From Microlunatus sp. Gsoil 973 (GTDB lineage Bacteria; Actinomycetota; Actinomycetes; Propionibacteriales; Propionibacteriaceae): a stretch of DNA of 64,000 nt. The DNA lies in assembly GCF_009707365.1 (NCBI RefSeq), contig NZ_CP046122.1, positions 2,356,001 through 2,420,000 of the forward strand. The letters run 5' to 3'. Made by a program: the position numbers and the translations under genes. A model generated the notes under the pieces. It was not told the origin of the DNA, ran no database searches, and saw only the letters and a list, made by a program, of their open reading frames with translations. Positions within the stretch are counted from its first letter, which is position 1; every line of letters begins with the position of its first letter. Shown piece by piece: positions 33,731-43,041 of the stretch.

Positions 33731-34219
33731 TCAGACAAGATCGTCAACCGACAACACGCGCACCGAGTTCGCCGTCGCCAGATGGATCGGCCACACCCTC
33801 AGGTCGAACGCCTTCTGCCGGCGCGCCCGGTCCACGGCCGCCAGTATGGCGTTGGCACGCTGCCGGTCGGCCGCGGTGACGCTCCCCGGGCCGGGCCGGC
33901 TCAACGCCAGGGCGACACTCGCCGCACCCATCGATGCCGGTTCAGCCAGGATGATCATCAGGTTCTGCAGCGCCGCCGGCTCGAGTGCCTGCGGAAGATC
34001 ATCGATCGGCACGACAACCGGGAGTTGGCGGCCGTCGGCGTCGTACCAGACGATCCACAGTGTTGTCCGCTGGAACCCGCCGTCGCCCAGCAGGGAACGC
34101 CACCGACGCCGGACGTCCTCGTCGTTGCGGACAGGCGGCGCCTCCTCAGGACGTTGCAGGGGTGGGACGGGATCGGGGTCGGGCCGGCGACGGGGACCAG
34201 GCCGAGCAGAATGCGTCAT
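33731..34219 (-). CDS. Conserved hypothetical protein of actinobacterial type
   Basis: A 162-residue protein with an arginine and proline-rich N-terminal tail and a folded part with TTLWIVWYDADGRQLPVVVP, followed by two helices. No catalytic motif or membrane segment is visible; it looks like a cytoplasmic globular protein. The composition and the regular alternation of hydrophobic positions support it being a real gene, as does the position, converging on the nuclease gene. ATG 34219 is taken as start. I do not recognise a function. Confidence 0.65.
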   Translation of the reverse strand: MTHSARPGPRRRPDPDPVPPLQRPEEAPPVRNDEDVRRRWRSLLGDGGFQRTTLWIVWYDADGRQLPVVVPIDDLPQALEPAALQNLMIILAEPASMGAASVALALSRPGPGSVTAADRQRANAILAAVDRARRQKAFDLRVWPIHLATANSVRVLSVDDLV

Positions 34220-34344
34220 AACGGGTGATCATGACTGATCTCGGTCGTCCGCTGGGCCGGCCGGGTCGCTCCCTGTGGACAACGAATCGGTCGGCGGCAG
34301 CGACGAATGTGACCCGCCAGGCTTGCTGCCGCTGCAGCGCAACG

Positions 34345-35241
34345 TCAGCGGACAGCCGCGATCAGCCGAGCACAGCGGACCGGATCCTCGGTCAGCCCGT
34401 TGCGCAGCCCCCACAACCAGTAGTCGACGGTCCGGAAGATCACTGCCGTCCTGGCATGGTCACGCGACAGGCCGGCGGCGTCGCCGATGATGACAAGCTG
34501 GGCGATGATCGTGCGGTCATCGGGCATCTCGTCCAGCCGCCACCACAGGCTGCGCGCCAGGTCGTAACCGATGTCACCGCGGAGCAGCATCGGGTCGACG
34601 ACCAGCCACGGCTCGCGGGTCCCGGCAAGGACCTGATCATGATGGAGATCGCCGTTGACCGCGACATCGTCACCGACGCCGGTCAGTGACCGCCCCGCCA
34701 TGACGGCGTCGGTCAGCACCGCCCGGTCGAAGGGTCTGCCGGTTTCGGTCCAATCGCGTTCCAGCTCGTCCAGTCGTCGGCTGATGATCAGGTTCGTGCT
34801 CGGTACGTCATGATCATCGACCGGTACCGCAAGCCTGCCCATGATCTGGCCGAGAATCTCTGCCGCCGGTTCGAGATCAACCTGGCGAAGTGTCCGGTCG
34901 CCGTCCAACCGTTCCAACAATGACGCGCCGGCCTCCGGGTCTGCCGCGTACTGCCGCACGGTTCCGCGGCCGTTCCAGAAGTCCAGTGCGGCCAACTCGT
35001 CGCGGGTACGCTCGTCCGGCGGCGCGAGCCGGAGCACGTACGGCTCACCCTGGCGACGGACCGGTAGTGCCAGGGCATTGCTTCCGTGCCACGGCGTCCC
35101 GTCCGGGGTCAGGTCCCACATCTCACACTGCCGACGGATCCGTTGTGGCAGCGAGTCCAACCACGCCGTGCCCTCGGTCCACCAGCGAGGCTGGTCCCGA
35201 AACGTCTGCGGAACGATCGAACCGGTCATCCGGCGTGTCAC
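34345..35241 (-). CDS. APH(6)/hydroxyurea kinase-like phosphotransferase
   Basis: A 298-residue kinase of the aminoglycoside/hydroxyurea antibiotic resistance kinase family. The catalytic loop is VNGDLHHDQVL, where the usual HGD is NGD, and the metal-binding site is WLVVDPMLLRGDIGYDLARSL. The N-lobe has NALALPVRRQGEPYVLRLA. The His to Asn change in the catalytic loop is a deviation shared with some family members and does not by itself imply inactivity. GTG 35241 overlaps the stop of the upstream acyl-CoA synthetase gene by 4 bp (GTGA); ATG 35229 is an alternative. Together with the frameshifted gene at 14773-15643 it is one of two APH(6) homologues here. Confidence 0.8.
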   Translation of the reverse strand: MTRRMTGSIVPQTFRDQPRWWTEGTAWLDSLPQRIRRQCEMWDLTPDGTPWHGSNALALPVRRQGEPYVLRLAPPDERTRDELAALDFWNGRGTVRQYAADPEAGASLLERLDGDRTLRQVDLEPAAEILGQIMGRLAVPVDDHDVPSTNLIISRRLDELERDWTETGRPFDRAVLTDAVMAGRSLTGVGDDVAVNGDLHHDQVLAGTREPWLVVDPMLLRGDIGYDLARSLWWRLDEMPDDRTIIAQLVIIGDAAGLSRDHARTAVIFRTVDYWLWGLRNGLTEDPVRCARLIAAVR

Positions 35242-36653
35242 TGCAGCAGGGTCTTCTGGATCTTGCCCATGGCGTTGCGCGGCAGCTGCTCGGTCCGGCG
35301 GATCTCCCGCGGACGCTTGTGCACCGACAGTTGCGTGGCCACCCAGTTGATCACGTCGTTCTCGTCGACCCGATCACCGACCACGTAGGCGACGATCCGC
35401 TGGCCGAGATCGGGATCCGGTACGCCGACCACCGCGGCCTCGTCGATGCCCGGGTAGTCCAGCAGCACCGCCTCGATCTCACCGGCGCCGACCCGGTAAC
35501 CGCCGGACTTGATCAGATCCATCGTCGCCCGGCCGACGATCCGATGCTGGTTCTGACCATCCTTGGCCGCGACGTCGCCGGTCCGGAACCACCCGTCGTC
35601 GGTGAAGGATGCGGCGGTCGCCTCCGGCCGGTTGAGATAGCCGTCGAAGATCGTTGCGCCACGGACCTGCAGGTCGCCGATGGTCTCGCCGTCGCCGGGC
35701 ACCGGGTTTCCTTGCTCGTCGAGGATCCGGGCCTGGACGCCGGAGATCGGTTCGCCCACCCAGCCGGCCCGCCGTTCATGATCGACTCGAGCGGCCAGGG
35801 TGATCAGCGTCTCCGTCATTCCGTAACGTTCGACCGGCCCCTGGCCGGCGAGTTGTCGCACATCCCGGAAGACGGTCGGCGGCAGACCGGAGCTGCCGGA
35901 GACCAGTAGCCGGGCGGCGGAGAGCGCACGACAGGCGTCCGGCGCGGCCGCGATCCGGCTCCACACGGTCGGGACTCCGAAGAACATCGATCCGCCGGCT
36001 GCCGCTGCGGCGGCGTACAGCTCGGGCCGGGGACGCCCGGTGTGGATCAGCGAACCGCCGATCCGGAGCGGGGCGACCAGGCCGAGCACCAACCCGTGTA
36101 CGTGAAACAGCGGCAGTCCCTGCACCAGCACGTCCTCCGGCGTCCACTGCCACGCCCGGGCCAGGCCGTCGACCTGTGCGGCCAGCGCACGTCGCGGGAT
36201 CAACGCTCCCTTGGGTGCCCCGGTGGTGCCCGAGGTGTACATGATCAACGCCGTACTGTCCGGGTCCGGCTCGTGCGGAGGCGTTCCGGTTGCCGTCGGA
36301 TCGACGACCAGCGTCGGCAAGCTGTCGGACAGATCATCGAGACGGTCACCAAGCCAGAGTCGGGCGCCGGAATCGGTCAGGATGTGCTGCCGCTCCCGCG
36401 GCCCGGCGTCCGGCGGCACGGGCACTGCCGGGACTCCGGCCTGCAGACAGCCCAGGAACCCGATGACCGTACGGATGGATGGTGTGGCGTGGATCGCGAC
36501 CGGGCTCGTGCGGTCGACCCGTTCGGCAACCTGCGCGGCGACGGCCGCGGACGCTGCGTACAGCTGGTCGCGGCCGATCGACTCACCGTCGATGGTGATG
36601 GCCGGGCGGGCGGCATCGCCGGTCCGGTCGGTCGTGGTCGGGAACAGCAGCAT
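35238..36653 (-). CDS. AMP-forming acyl-CoA synthetase (MatB/malonyl-CoA synthetase-like)
   Basis: A 471-residue adenylate-forming enzyme. The AMP-binding P-loop is IMYTSGTTGAPKGALIP, followed by LPLFHVHGLVLGL, VERYGMTETLI, WFRTGDVAAKD and the C-terminal Lys in LPRNAMGKIQK. The short length (about 470-500) and the HVHGL motif fit the malonyl-CoA synthetase branch, which makes malonyl-CoA or methylmalonyl-CoA from the free acid. ATG 36653. Translationally coupled to the downstream APH-like kinase, although I can name no common pathway. Confidence 0.85.
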   Translation of the reverse strand: MLLFPTTTDRTGDAARPAITIDGESIGRDQLYAASAAVAAQVAERVDRTSPVAIHATPSIRTVIGFLGCLQAGVPAVPVPPDAGPRERQHILTDSGARLWLGDRLDDLSDSLPTLVVDPTATGTPPHEPDPDSTALIMYTSGTTGAPKGALIPRRALAAQVDGLARAWQWTPEDVLVQGLPLFHVHGLVLGLVAPLRIGGSLIHTGRPRPELYAAAAAAGGSMFFGVPTVWSRIAAAPDACRALSAARLLVSGSSGLPPTVFRDVRQLAGQGPVERYGMTETLITLAARVDHERRAGWVGEPISGVQARILDEQGNPVPGDGETIGDLQVRGATIFDGYLNRPEATAASFTDDGWFRTGDVAAKDGQNQHRIVGRATMDLIKSGGYRVGAGEIEAVLLDYPGIDEAAVVGVPDPDLGQRIVAYVVGDRVDENDVINWVATQLSVHKRPREIRRTEQLPRNAMGKIQKTLLQ

Positions 36654-36681
36654 GCCGCCATCCTGCCCGACCGCCGGCGGT

Positions 36682-37881
36682 TCAGTTCACCGGGCTGGAT
36701 CCCAGCGTGACCGTGGCCGACTGCTGCAGACCGTCTTCGTCGACCCAGCCGACCGTGATCCGGTCGCCCGGCTGGTGGCCGGACAACGCCTCGGTGAGAT
36801 CGGCGGCGGAGCCGATCGAGGTCGTTCCGAGCCGGGTGATCACGTCGCCCTGCTCCAGCCCGGCCCGCTCGGCCGCCGTGCCGCTCCCGACGCCGGCAAT
36901 CGCGGCGCCGGCGGGACTGCCGAAGGATTCCTGGAACGGATCAGGGTTTCCCCAGCCGCCGTTTCCGCCCCACGCATCGCCACCGGACGTGGCAGCTCCG
37001 CCGGACGTCGCGTCGGTGACCTGGACGCCGAGGTAGGCGCGCGGACCGATCCGCACCCCGGCCGTCTCGTGGCCGGCTTGGATCTGCCCGACGATGCCCA
37101 AGGCGGTGCTGATCGGGATCGCATAGCTCTGCGTCGGCCCGCCGCTGGAGGCCGCCGCATCGATGCCGGTGACCTCGTTCTCGGAGTCGAACAACGGGCC
37201 CCCGGAGTCGCCGGGCTGTACCTCGGCGTCGGTCTGGATCAGGCCGGTCAACGTCTCCCCGGACACCGTGTCCTCAGCCTGCGTCGTGATCTGCTGGTTC
37301 AGGGCAGTGACCTCGCCGGCCGCTCGGGTCAGGACGCCGGTACCGCCGGCATTGCCGACCGCCGTCACGTCATCGCCGACGCGCAGCGCGTCGTCGTCGA
37401 TCGCCGCGGTCGCCAGTCCCGAGGCACCGTTGAGTTGCAGCAGTGCGACGTCGGCGGTCTTGTCGGCTCCCAGGACGGTCGCAGTGTACGTCCTACCGGT
37501 CGTCGGCGAGCTGACCTCGATGGCGGTCGATCCTTCGACTACGTGGTAGTTGGTGACCACCTTTCCTGACGCGCTGAGCACGATGCCGGTACCGGCGGCG
37601 CCGGAACCGGTGTAGAGCTCGGTGTTGATCAGCACGACGCCGCGGGACTGTGCCGCTGTCGCCGGAACGCCGGTGCGGCTGCTGGTGGCGGTGTCGCTGT
37701 CGTACCACTGGCCCGGGTCGCCGTGTCCGGACCAGTCGACAAGATCAGCTGCTCGCGCCGCCTGAGCCGGTCCGAGGACCAGGCCGATCGCGAGTACGCC
37801 GGCACCGATTCCGGCACCGACACGGCGAAGCCGACCGCTGCCGCTCCGTCGGTCCCGTTGTGTTGATCGCTGTCCGGGCAT
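36682..37881 (-). CDS. Secreted trypsin-like serine protease with PDZ domain (HtrA-like)
   Basis: A 399-residue protease. A charged N-terminus and hydrophobic VGAGIGAGVLAIGLVLG form a signal peptide or anchor ending near AQAARAA. The catalytic triad is His in VVTNYHVVEG, Asp in KTADVALLQL and Ser in VQPGDSGGPLF. A glycine-rich linker (SGGDAWGGNGGWGN) leads to a C-terminal PDZ domain (AGLEQGDVITRLGTTSIGSA). It is a quality-control or signalling protease acting outside the membrane. ATG 37881 has the strong ribosome site GGAGGCGAA. Confidence 0.92.
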   Translation of the reverse strand: MPGQRSTQRDRRSGSGRLRRVGAGIGAGVLAIGLVLGPAQAARAADLVDWSGHGDPGQWYDSDTATSSRTGVPATAAQSRGVVLINTELYTGSGAAGTGIVLSASGKVVTNYHVVEGSTAIEVSSPTTGRTYTATVLGADKTADVALLQLNGASGLATAAIDDDALRVGDDVTAVGNAGGTGVLTRAAGEVTALNQQITTQAEDTVSGETLTGLIQTDAEVQPGDSGGPLFDSENEVTGIDAAASSGGPTQSYAIPISTALGIVGQIQAGHETAGVRIGPRAYLGVQVTDATSGGAATSGGDAWGGNGGWGNPDPFQESFGSPAGAAIAGVGSGTAAERAGLEQGDVITRLGTTSIGSAADLTEALSGHQPGDRITVGWVDEDGLQQSATVTLGSSPVN

Positions 37882-38007
37882 TTCGCCTCCTGGTTCGACG
37901 TTGCAGTGTCACCCAGGAAAGCCTGTCCGGTTGAGGAGCGACCCTGTTCGGGCTGTGAGGTCTCTGTGAATCCCGTCGGCCATACGGTGCGGATCCGGTG
38001 TCGATGA

Positions 38008-38628
38008 TCAGGGAGTGATCCCGCTGATCATCTTCTCGGCATCGGCGACGTACTTCTTCGGATCGAAGTCCGGGAACAGTGCACGCTGGATCACATAGCC
38101 GCTGGCCATGGCGATCAGGATCTGGCTGATCTCCTCCGACCACCGTGCGGCCCGCGCGGCGCTCAGACCGTGCTCTTCCCGCGCCCACCGCTTGATCGGC
38201 CGGATGAAGCTCGCCCGGATCGACCGGATCTGCTCCTGCATCAGCGCCAGCAGCTTCTCGTCGACCACCGCCTCGGCCCAGAGCTGGATGACCAGTCGGT
38301 GCAGCGGCAGTCCGTCGGTGACCGAGGTCTGGTTGAGTTCCTCCAGCGCACGGCCGATCAGCCGGCCGGGCCCGACTGTTCCGCCCTCGGCCTCGAGCTG
38401 CTCGACCGCACCCAGCAGCCGGCCCTTGATCACCGTGGCGGCGACAGAGACCGTTATCTCCTGTTTGCTCCGGAAGTGGTTGTAGATCGCACCGGCGGAC
38501 AGACCCGACTCGTTGATGATGTCGGACATCGACGTCCGGTGCACACCCCGGGTTGCGAAGCATCGGGCCGCCGCTGCGGTGATCTCGGCGCGGCGGTCGT
38601 TGCGGTACTGCTCGGTGACTTTGGGCAC
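38008..38628 (-). CDS. TetR-family transcriptional regulator
   Basis: A 206-residue TetR regulator. The helix-turn-helix is about residues 32-52 (TSMSDIINESGLSAGAIYNH), preceded by the usual RRAEITAAAARCFATRG helix. The C-terminal domain resembles the TetR_C_6 or AefR group. GTG 38628. It diverges from a membrane protein gene 101 bp away and a partial palindrome sits 13 bp upstream, so it probably represses that gene and itself. Confidence 0.9.
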   Translation of the reverse strand: MPKVTEQYRNDRRAEITAAAARCFATRGVHRTSMSDIINESGLSAGAIYNHFRSKQEITVSVAATVIKGRLLGAVEQLEAEGGTVGPGRLIGRALEELNQTSVTDGLPLHRLVIQLWAEAVVDEKLLALMQEQIRSIRASFIRPIKRWAREEHGLSAARAARWSEEISQILIAMASGYVIQRALFPDFDPKKYVADAEKMISGITP

Positions 38629-38641
38629 ACCCGAGGATAAA

Positions 38642-38655
38642 AACGAATGACCGTT
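38642..38655. promoter_or_regulatory. Candidate TetR operator
   Basis: AACG-AATGAC-CGTT is a short inverted repeat inside AATGACCGTTCTT, close to a motif seen at many TetR-family operators (AATGACCGTTCATT). A second one, AAGAA/TTCTT at 38695-38710, is just before the divergent membrane protein gene. Both lie in the AT-rich part of the 101-bp intergenic region. Confidence 0.45.
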
Positions 38656-38729
38656 CTTGACAACTCGGCTCAGCGGTGACTCAATGGATCAAAGAAGAAC
38701 GAGCATTCTTTTTCGATGAGGAGTTTGTC

Positions 38730-39782
38730 ATGCCCACCCGATCCGTGTCGGGAACCGCGGCGGTCATCGCCGCCCCGATCGTCGCGGCGGCAGCGGTCGG
38801 CCTGGTGCTCCTGGCACTGAGTTGGCCGACGCTGGTCGCCAAGCCACGCGGCGTGCCGGTGGCGATCACCGGTCAGCCTCAACTCGTCCAACAGGCCACG
38901 GCGGCCGTTTCGGCCAGGTCGGCAGATGCGATCGACCTGATACCGGTGACCGACCGGGCGGCTGCGGTGGCCGACATCCGGCAACGCGACGTCGTGGGTG
39001 CGATCGTCCTTGATCCGGCACGTCCCGAGGTCCTCACCGCCTCGGCTGCCGGCAGTGCCGGGCAACAGGTGATGTCCCAACTGACCACGGCGCTGCAGCA
39101 GTTCATGGCGCAGGGCCAACAGCCGCCGGGCGGGCAGACCCCTGCGCTCACCGTGACCGATGTCGTGCCGCTCTCCTCCGACGATCCGAGCGGCGCCAGG
39201 TTCGCCATCGCCGGACTGCCGTTGGCTCTCGGCGGTGTCCTGGGTGGTGTGCTGCTGTCGGTTGCGTTGACGGGCGTACGACGCCGGCTGATCGGACTGC
39301 TGGGTTACGGCGTCGCCGCGGGTCTCGGCCTGGCAGCGATCCTCGGCCCGTGGTACGGCGCGCTACCGGGTGCGTATCTGGCCAGTGCGGCCGGGATCGG
39401 AGCGATCGTGACATCGGTCGCGATCGTGGTCGTCGGACTGCGCCACCTGATCGGTCCGGCGGGATTCGGTGTCGGCGCCCTGCTGTTCATCCTCGGCGCA
39501 ACGCCGATCTCGGGGGCGACCGTGCCGCGCGAACTGTTGCCGTCGGTGTGGAGTGACCTCGGACAGTGGTTCCCGCAGGGAGCCGGAAACACTCTGCTGC
39601 GCAATCTGAACTACTTCCCCGACGCGCCGACACTCGCCGGCTGGCTGGTCGCGGCGGCGTGGTCGGCGATCGGTGTGCTGTTGATCCTGTTGCCCACCCG
39701 GCGACGTCATGCGGCCCCGGCGGTCGAGACCCGTCCGGTGGCCGAGCGCCAGGTCGGCGATCGACCGGTGATCAGGTGCTGA
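38730..39782 (+). CDS. Pip/YhgE-like (ABC-2-type) membrane protein
   Basis: A 350-residue protein with one N-terminal membrane segment (APIVAAAAVGLVLLALSW), an extracytoplasmic region of about 130 residues and then five or six closely spaced membrane segments (from FAIAGLPLALGGVLGGVLLS onwards). This layout matches ABC-2/Pip-like permease-type proteins (DUF3533-like). The periplasmic part is annotated in such families as export-related, but no ATPase gene is next to it. ATG 38730 is preceded by GAGGAG. Divergent from its likely TetR regulator. Confidence 0.75.
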   Translation: MPTRSVSGTAAVIAAPIVAAAAVGLVLLALSWPTLVAKPRGVPVAITGQPQLVQQATAAVSARSADAIDLIPVTDRAAAVADIRQRDVVGAIVLDPARPEVLTASAAGSAGQQVMSQLTTALQQFMAQGQQPPGGQTPALTVTDVVPLSSDDPSGARFAIAGLPLALGGVLGGVLLSVALTGVRRRLIGLLGYGVAAGLGLAAILGPWYGALPGAYLASAAGIGAIVTSVAIVVVGLRHLIGPAGFGVGALLFILGATPISGATVPRELLPSVWSDLGQWFPQGAGNTLLRNLNYFPDAPTLAGWLVAAAWSAIGVLLILLPTRRRHAAPAVETRPVAERQVGDRPVIRC

Positions 39783-39838
39783 CCGACCGGTGATCTGCGC
39801 CGTGGTGATCGATGATCGACGCTGTGATCACCGGGTGA

Positions 39839-40615
39839 TCACCGGATGTTGCCGGAAATGGTGACGCCGACGGCGATCGCACCGGCGAGGCCGTAGCCGA
39901 GGATCACCAGCCAGTCGCGCCGCCGCCAGGTCGACACCCGCGCGATCGTCCGTGGAACACCCGAATCGAATCCTCGTGAGTCCATGGCCGCTGACAGTCG
40001 GGTCGCCCGCCGGACCGTGGTGACCAGCAGGGTGCCGAGGGTGCCGATGATCATCGGCATCATGACAACCGGGTTCCGGCTGACCAGCCCGCGGGTCCTG
40101 CGGGCGGCGTACGACTGGCGCAGGTCTGCGGCGACCAGCGGCGCCATTCGGAGCGCGGCAAGCGATCCGACCGCGATCCGCGGATTGGCGTGCCAGTGGG
40201 CGATCAATGCATCCGCCAGCGCCGTCGGATCCATCCGCGCGAAGAAGACGATGCCGGGGATAGCCAGGACCAGAACCCTCAACACCACAACGGCCGCAGC
40301 GCCGAGACTGCCCGTGGTGATCACCAACGGACCTGCGGACAGCAACTCCGAACCGGTGCGGATGTCGGTGAAGAGCAGGTTGGCGATCATGATCCCGGCC
40401 AGTCCCGTGGCCAGTGGCCAGGTCCGGAACAGCCAGCCCCGCACGCCGATCCGGGCCAGCGGCAGCAGCGGCAGCTCGACGGCCAGGATGATCAGCACAG
40501 CAATCGGATCGAAGCTGACGATGGTGATCACCGTGACGATCGCGATCACCGCCAGGCCGACCAACGGATTGAGTGTGGTCAGCGGGGTGCGGGCGTACCG
40601 AACGGGCGGGAACAT
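39839..40615 (-). CDS. ykoC: ECF transporter T component (YkoC-like)
   Basis: A 258-residue energy-coupling protein of the CbiQ/EcfT family. Membrane segments begin at about residues 17-60, and the cytoplasmic ATPase-contact motif is in SLAALRMAPLVAADLRQSYAARRTRG, with Ala-Arg-Arg-Thr-Arg-Gly as the conserved coupling box. ATG 40615 shares its A with the stop of the ATPase gene (TGATG). It works with the duplicated ATPase and the substrate-binding YkoE protein, all three under the TPP riboswitch. Confidence 0.88.
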   Translation of the reverse strand: MFPPVRYARTPLTTLNPLVGLAVIAIVTVITIVSFDPIAVLIILAVELPLLPLARIGVRGWLFRTWPLATGLAGIMIANLLFTDIRTGSELLSAGPLVITTGSLGAAAVVVLRVLVLAIPGIVFFARMDPTALADALIAHWHANPRIAVGSLAALRMAPLVAADLRQSYAARRTRGLVSRNPVVMMPMIIGTLGTLLVTTVRRATRLSAAMDSRGFDSGVPRTIARVSTWRRRDWLVILGYGLAGAIAVGVTISGNIR

Positions 40616-42117
40616 CAGGAGACTCCCGCGGCGGCGCCGATCACCGGTGAGATCCGGCGTAACGTGATCACCTGATCGGCCAGCGCGTCGCACAGCATCC
40701 GATCATGGGAAACAACCACAAGGGCGGTCCCGGCATCGGCGATCTCGGCGAACAGCCTGACCAGTTCGATCCAGGTCCGGCGATCCTGACCGAAGGTCGG
40801 CTCGTCCAACACCAGAACCCGAGGGCGACCGGCCAATGCGGTGGCTACCGACAGCCGCCGCTTCTCTCCCCCGGAGAGGGTGAACGGATTCGCCTGTGCC
40901 AACTGCGCAAGACCCAGTCGCTCCAGCAGCTCGCCGGCACGCTGCGCGTAGGCTGCCCGGATGTGCCGCGGACCAAGGGCGACCTCGTCGGCCACGCGGC
41001 TGGTCAGGAACTGGTGTTCGGGATTCTGGAAGACCGTGCCGATCCGCGTCGCCAGCCGCTCCGACGGCCAACGATGCGGCGGTCGACCGACGATCCGGGC
41101 CGGCAATCCTGCCGTCAACTCAGCGGCCGGCCGAACGGCTCCGACCGCGGGAGCAGCGAGACCGGACAGCATGCCGGCCAGGGTCGACTTGCCGGCCCCG
41201 TTCGGTCCGACGAGGGCGGTGACCGAGCCTGCGGTGATCGTCGCCTCGACCGGTTGGGGTAGCAACGGCCCGTCACCGTAGCGTCGCTGCGGCCCGTCGA
41301 GGGTGATCAAGGTCGGCCCTGCAGATCTTCGGCGCTCCGGCGCCCAGGGAAGCTGATCATCGACCCAGACGCCCCCCGCGGCCAGTCGGTCGTGGTTGTC
41401 GCGCAACACCCGTTGTGGCGGCCCGTCGGCGATCACCCCATCGGCGGGGTCGATGACGACGACCCGGTCGACCAGCGGCAGCACGGGACCGATCCGGTGT
41501 TCGATCATGATCATCGTCGCGGACCGGTCGGCGACCTGGTCGGCGAGGACCGCCAACACCTGGGCGGCACCGTCCGGATCGAGATTGGCCGTCGGCTCGT
41601 CGAGCAGCAACAGTTGGGGGCGCAGAGCCAGCACACCGGCAAGCACCAGCCGCTGCCGCTCTCCGCCGGACAGCTCATGGGTCGGCCGGTCCGGCTCGTA
41701 ACCGAAACCGACCGCCTGTAGGGCTCTTCTGACCCGTGGCCAAATCTGCTCGGCGGGGACACCGGCGTTCTCCAGTCCGAATGCGACGTCGTCGCCGGCG
41801 CGGCTCATCACCAACTGGCTGTCGGGGTCCTGGAAGACGATCCCGGTCCGTGAACCGCCGTGGCCACCCGACGCCGGGATCGGCGGCCGACCGTCGACCA
41901 ACAGCCGACCCTCGATGTCACCGGTGTCCTCGTCCAGCAGCCCGGCGATCGCCTGCAGCAGGGTGGATTTCCCGGCACCCGACGGCCCCAGTAGAAGCAC
42001 CCGCTCGCCGGGTTCGACCACCAGGTCGACGCCCCGGACGGCCCATCGGTCCCGGATCAAATGCCGGTAGCCGTACCCGGTCAGTTCTACGCGAGCGGGC
42101 CGGTGATCACCAGGCAT
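40615..42117 (-). CDS. ykoD: Duplicated ABC ATPase of a thiamine/HMP ECF transporter (YkoD-like)
   Basis: A 500-residue protein of two fused ABC ATPase domains. N-domain: Walker A GPSGAGKST, signature LSGGERQRL, Walker B LLLLDEPTANLD. C-domain: Walker A GPNGAGKST, signature LSGGEKRRL, Walker B VLVLDEPTFGQD. It powers uptake in the cytoplasmic face of the ECF complex and corresponds to YkoD of Bacillus. ATG 42117 follows the ykoE stop (42127) by 9 bp. The three genes ykoE, ykoD and ykoC make one operon, controlled by the riboswitch upstream. Confidence 0.93.
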   Translation of the reverse strand: MPGDHRPARVELTGYGYRHLIRDRWAVRGVDLVVEPGERVLLLGPSGAGKSTLLQAIAGLLDEDTGDIEGRLLVDGRPPIPASGGHGGSRTGIVFQDPDSQLVMSRAGDDVAFGLENAGVPAEQIWPRVRRALQAVGFGYEPDRPTHELSGGERQRLVLAGVLALRPQLLLLDEPTANLDPDGAAQVLAVLADQVADRSATMIMIEHRIGPVLPLVDRVVVIDPADGVIADGPPQRVLRDNHDRLAAGGVWVDDQLPWAPERRRSAGPTLITLDGPQRRYGDGPLLPQPVEATITAGSVTALVGPNGAGKSTLAGMLSGLAAPAVGAVRPAAELTAGLPARIVGRPPHRWPSERLATRIGTVFQNPEHQFLTSRVADEVALGPRHIRAAYAQRAGELLERLGLAQLAQANPFTLSGGEKRRLSVATALAGRPRVLVLDEPTFGQDRRTWIELVRLFAEIADAGTALVVVSHDRMLCDALADQVITLRRISPVIGAAAGVS

Positions 42118-42126
42118 GGCGCGGCG

Positions 42127-42747
42127 TCAGCCCCGACGGGCCGGTAGCGCACCCGAGGAGCGCAGCGCGGCATGCAGTACCAGGCTCAGTACACCGCCGA
42201 CGACGGCGGTTGAGACGATCGCGGCGATGCCGTAGCTGACCTGCCAGCCGAATGGCCAGGTGGAGTAGTAGAGCACGTTGTCCAGGACGGCCGGCGCGAC
42301 ACCCGCAGTGGCTCCGGCGATGAACGGGTTGATCCTGCGCCACATCCGGTAGCCGAAGATCGCATACCCGACCTCGGCCGCCACGCCCTGGGCCAGGCCG
42401 TACAGCAGCAGGACGCCGCCACCGCCGAGACCTGCCGGCAACTCCACCAGCGAGCCGATCAGTTCCGCCAGCACCCCCGCCCCGGCCTTCCTGGTCAGAT
42501 ACGGCGCCAGGACACTCGGAACCAGCCAGAGCCCGTAGATCAGCGCCTGCGCCGGCGGGAACCAGGTGAACAGCGGCTTGGTCAGATCCCACAGGCCGTC
42601 GGCGACGATGAAGACGACTCCGAAGACGACCCCGATCGCCGCGGTGATCAGGATGTCGCTGGTCCGCCATCGCCCGAACGGGCCGTCCTTGCGCGTACGC
42701 GGCCGCCCGGTCGCTCCCCGTGAGGTCCGTTGATCTTGCTCGGTCAT
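42127..42747 (-). CDS. ykoE: ECF transporter substrate-binding (S) component, YkoE family
   Basis: A 206-residue membrane protein with about five hydrophobic segments, beginning DILITAAIGVVFGVVFIVADG after a basic N-terminal tail. WDLTKPLFTWFPP and the WRRINPFIAGATAGV stretch are typical of YkoE, the S component thought to bind a thiamine precursor such as hydroxymethylpyrimidine. ATG 42747 is preceded by GGCAGGA, which lies within a possible hairpin (42748-42767, GTCC/GGAC) that may hide the ribosome site. The start is preferred over longer frames because the TPP riboswitch lies upstream. Confidence 0.9.
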   Translation of the reverse strand: MTEQDQRTSRGATGRPRTRKDGPFGRWRTSDILITAAIGVVFGVVFIVADGLWDLTKPLFTWFPPAQALIYGLWLVPSVLAPYLTRKAGAGVLAELIGSLVELPAGLGGGGVLLLYGLAQGVAAEVGYAIFGYRMWRRINPFIAGATAGVAPAVLDNVLYYSTWPFGWQVSYGIAAIVSTAVVGGVLSLVLHAALRSSGALPARRG

Positions 42748-42811
42748 GTCCTGCCTCTCGCGAGGACAGGTAGCGTTGCGCTCCCGGCGCCCGGTCCTGC
42801 GACGCCGGTCG

Positions 42812-42887
42812 ACTTCCTTCGCTGGCATTACCCAGATCAGGTGTGAGGGTCTGCGGTCTCCCGCACTCTCAGCGCTGCGCGCTCCCC
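42812..42887 (-). promoter_or_regulatory. TPP (THI-box) riboswitch
   Basis: On the minus strand the aptamer reads GGGGAGC, then CTGAGA (42867-42872), ACCCTC, ACCTGATCTGGGTAATGCC and AGCGAAGGAAG, the complete thi-box order with the P1 closing stem GGGGA/CTTCC-like at the ends. It precedes ykoE by about 65 nt. The leader between aptamer and start contains a hairpin covering the ribosome site, so control is probably at translation initiation: TPP bound means OFF. This supports a thiamine or HMP substrate for the transporter. Confidence 0.95.
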
Positions 42888-43041
42888 TGTCGTTCCTTGA
42901 TATTCGGTGTGTGTTCGGTTGTTCAGCGTCCGAACCTACCACTGCGCCGACAGCATCCGGGCGCGCGGACATACCGGTAGTGGCACCTCGGGCCCTCCTG
43001 GAGCGCGAGCGCACGTCTGCGGTGCGCGGCCGGCCAGGTTT

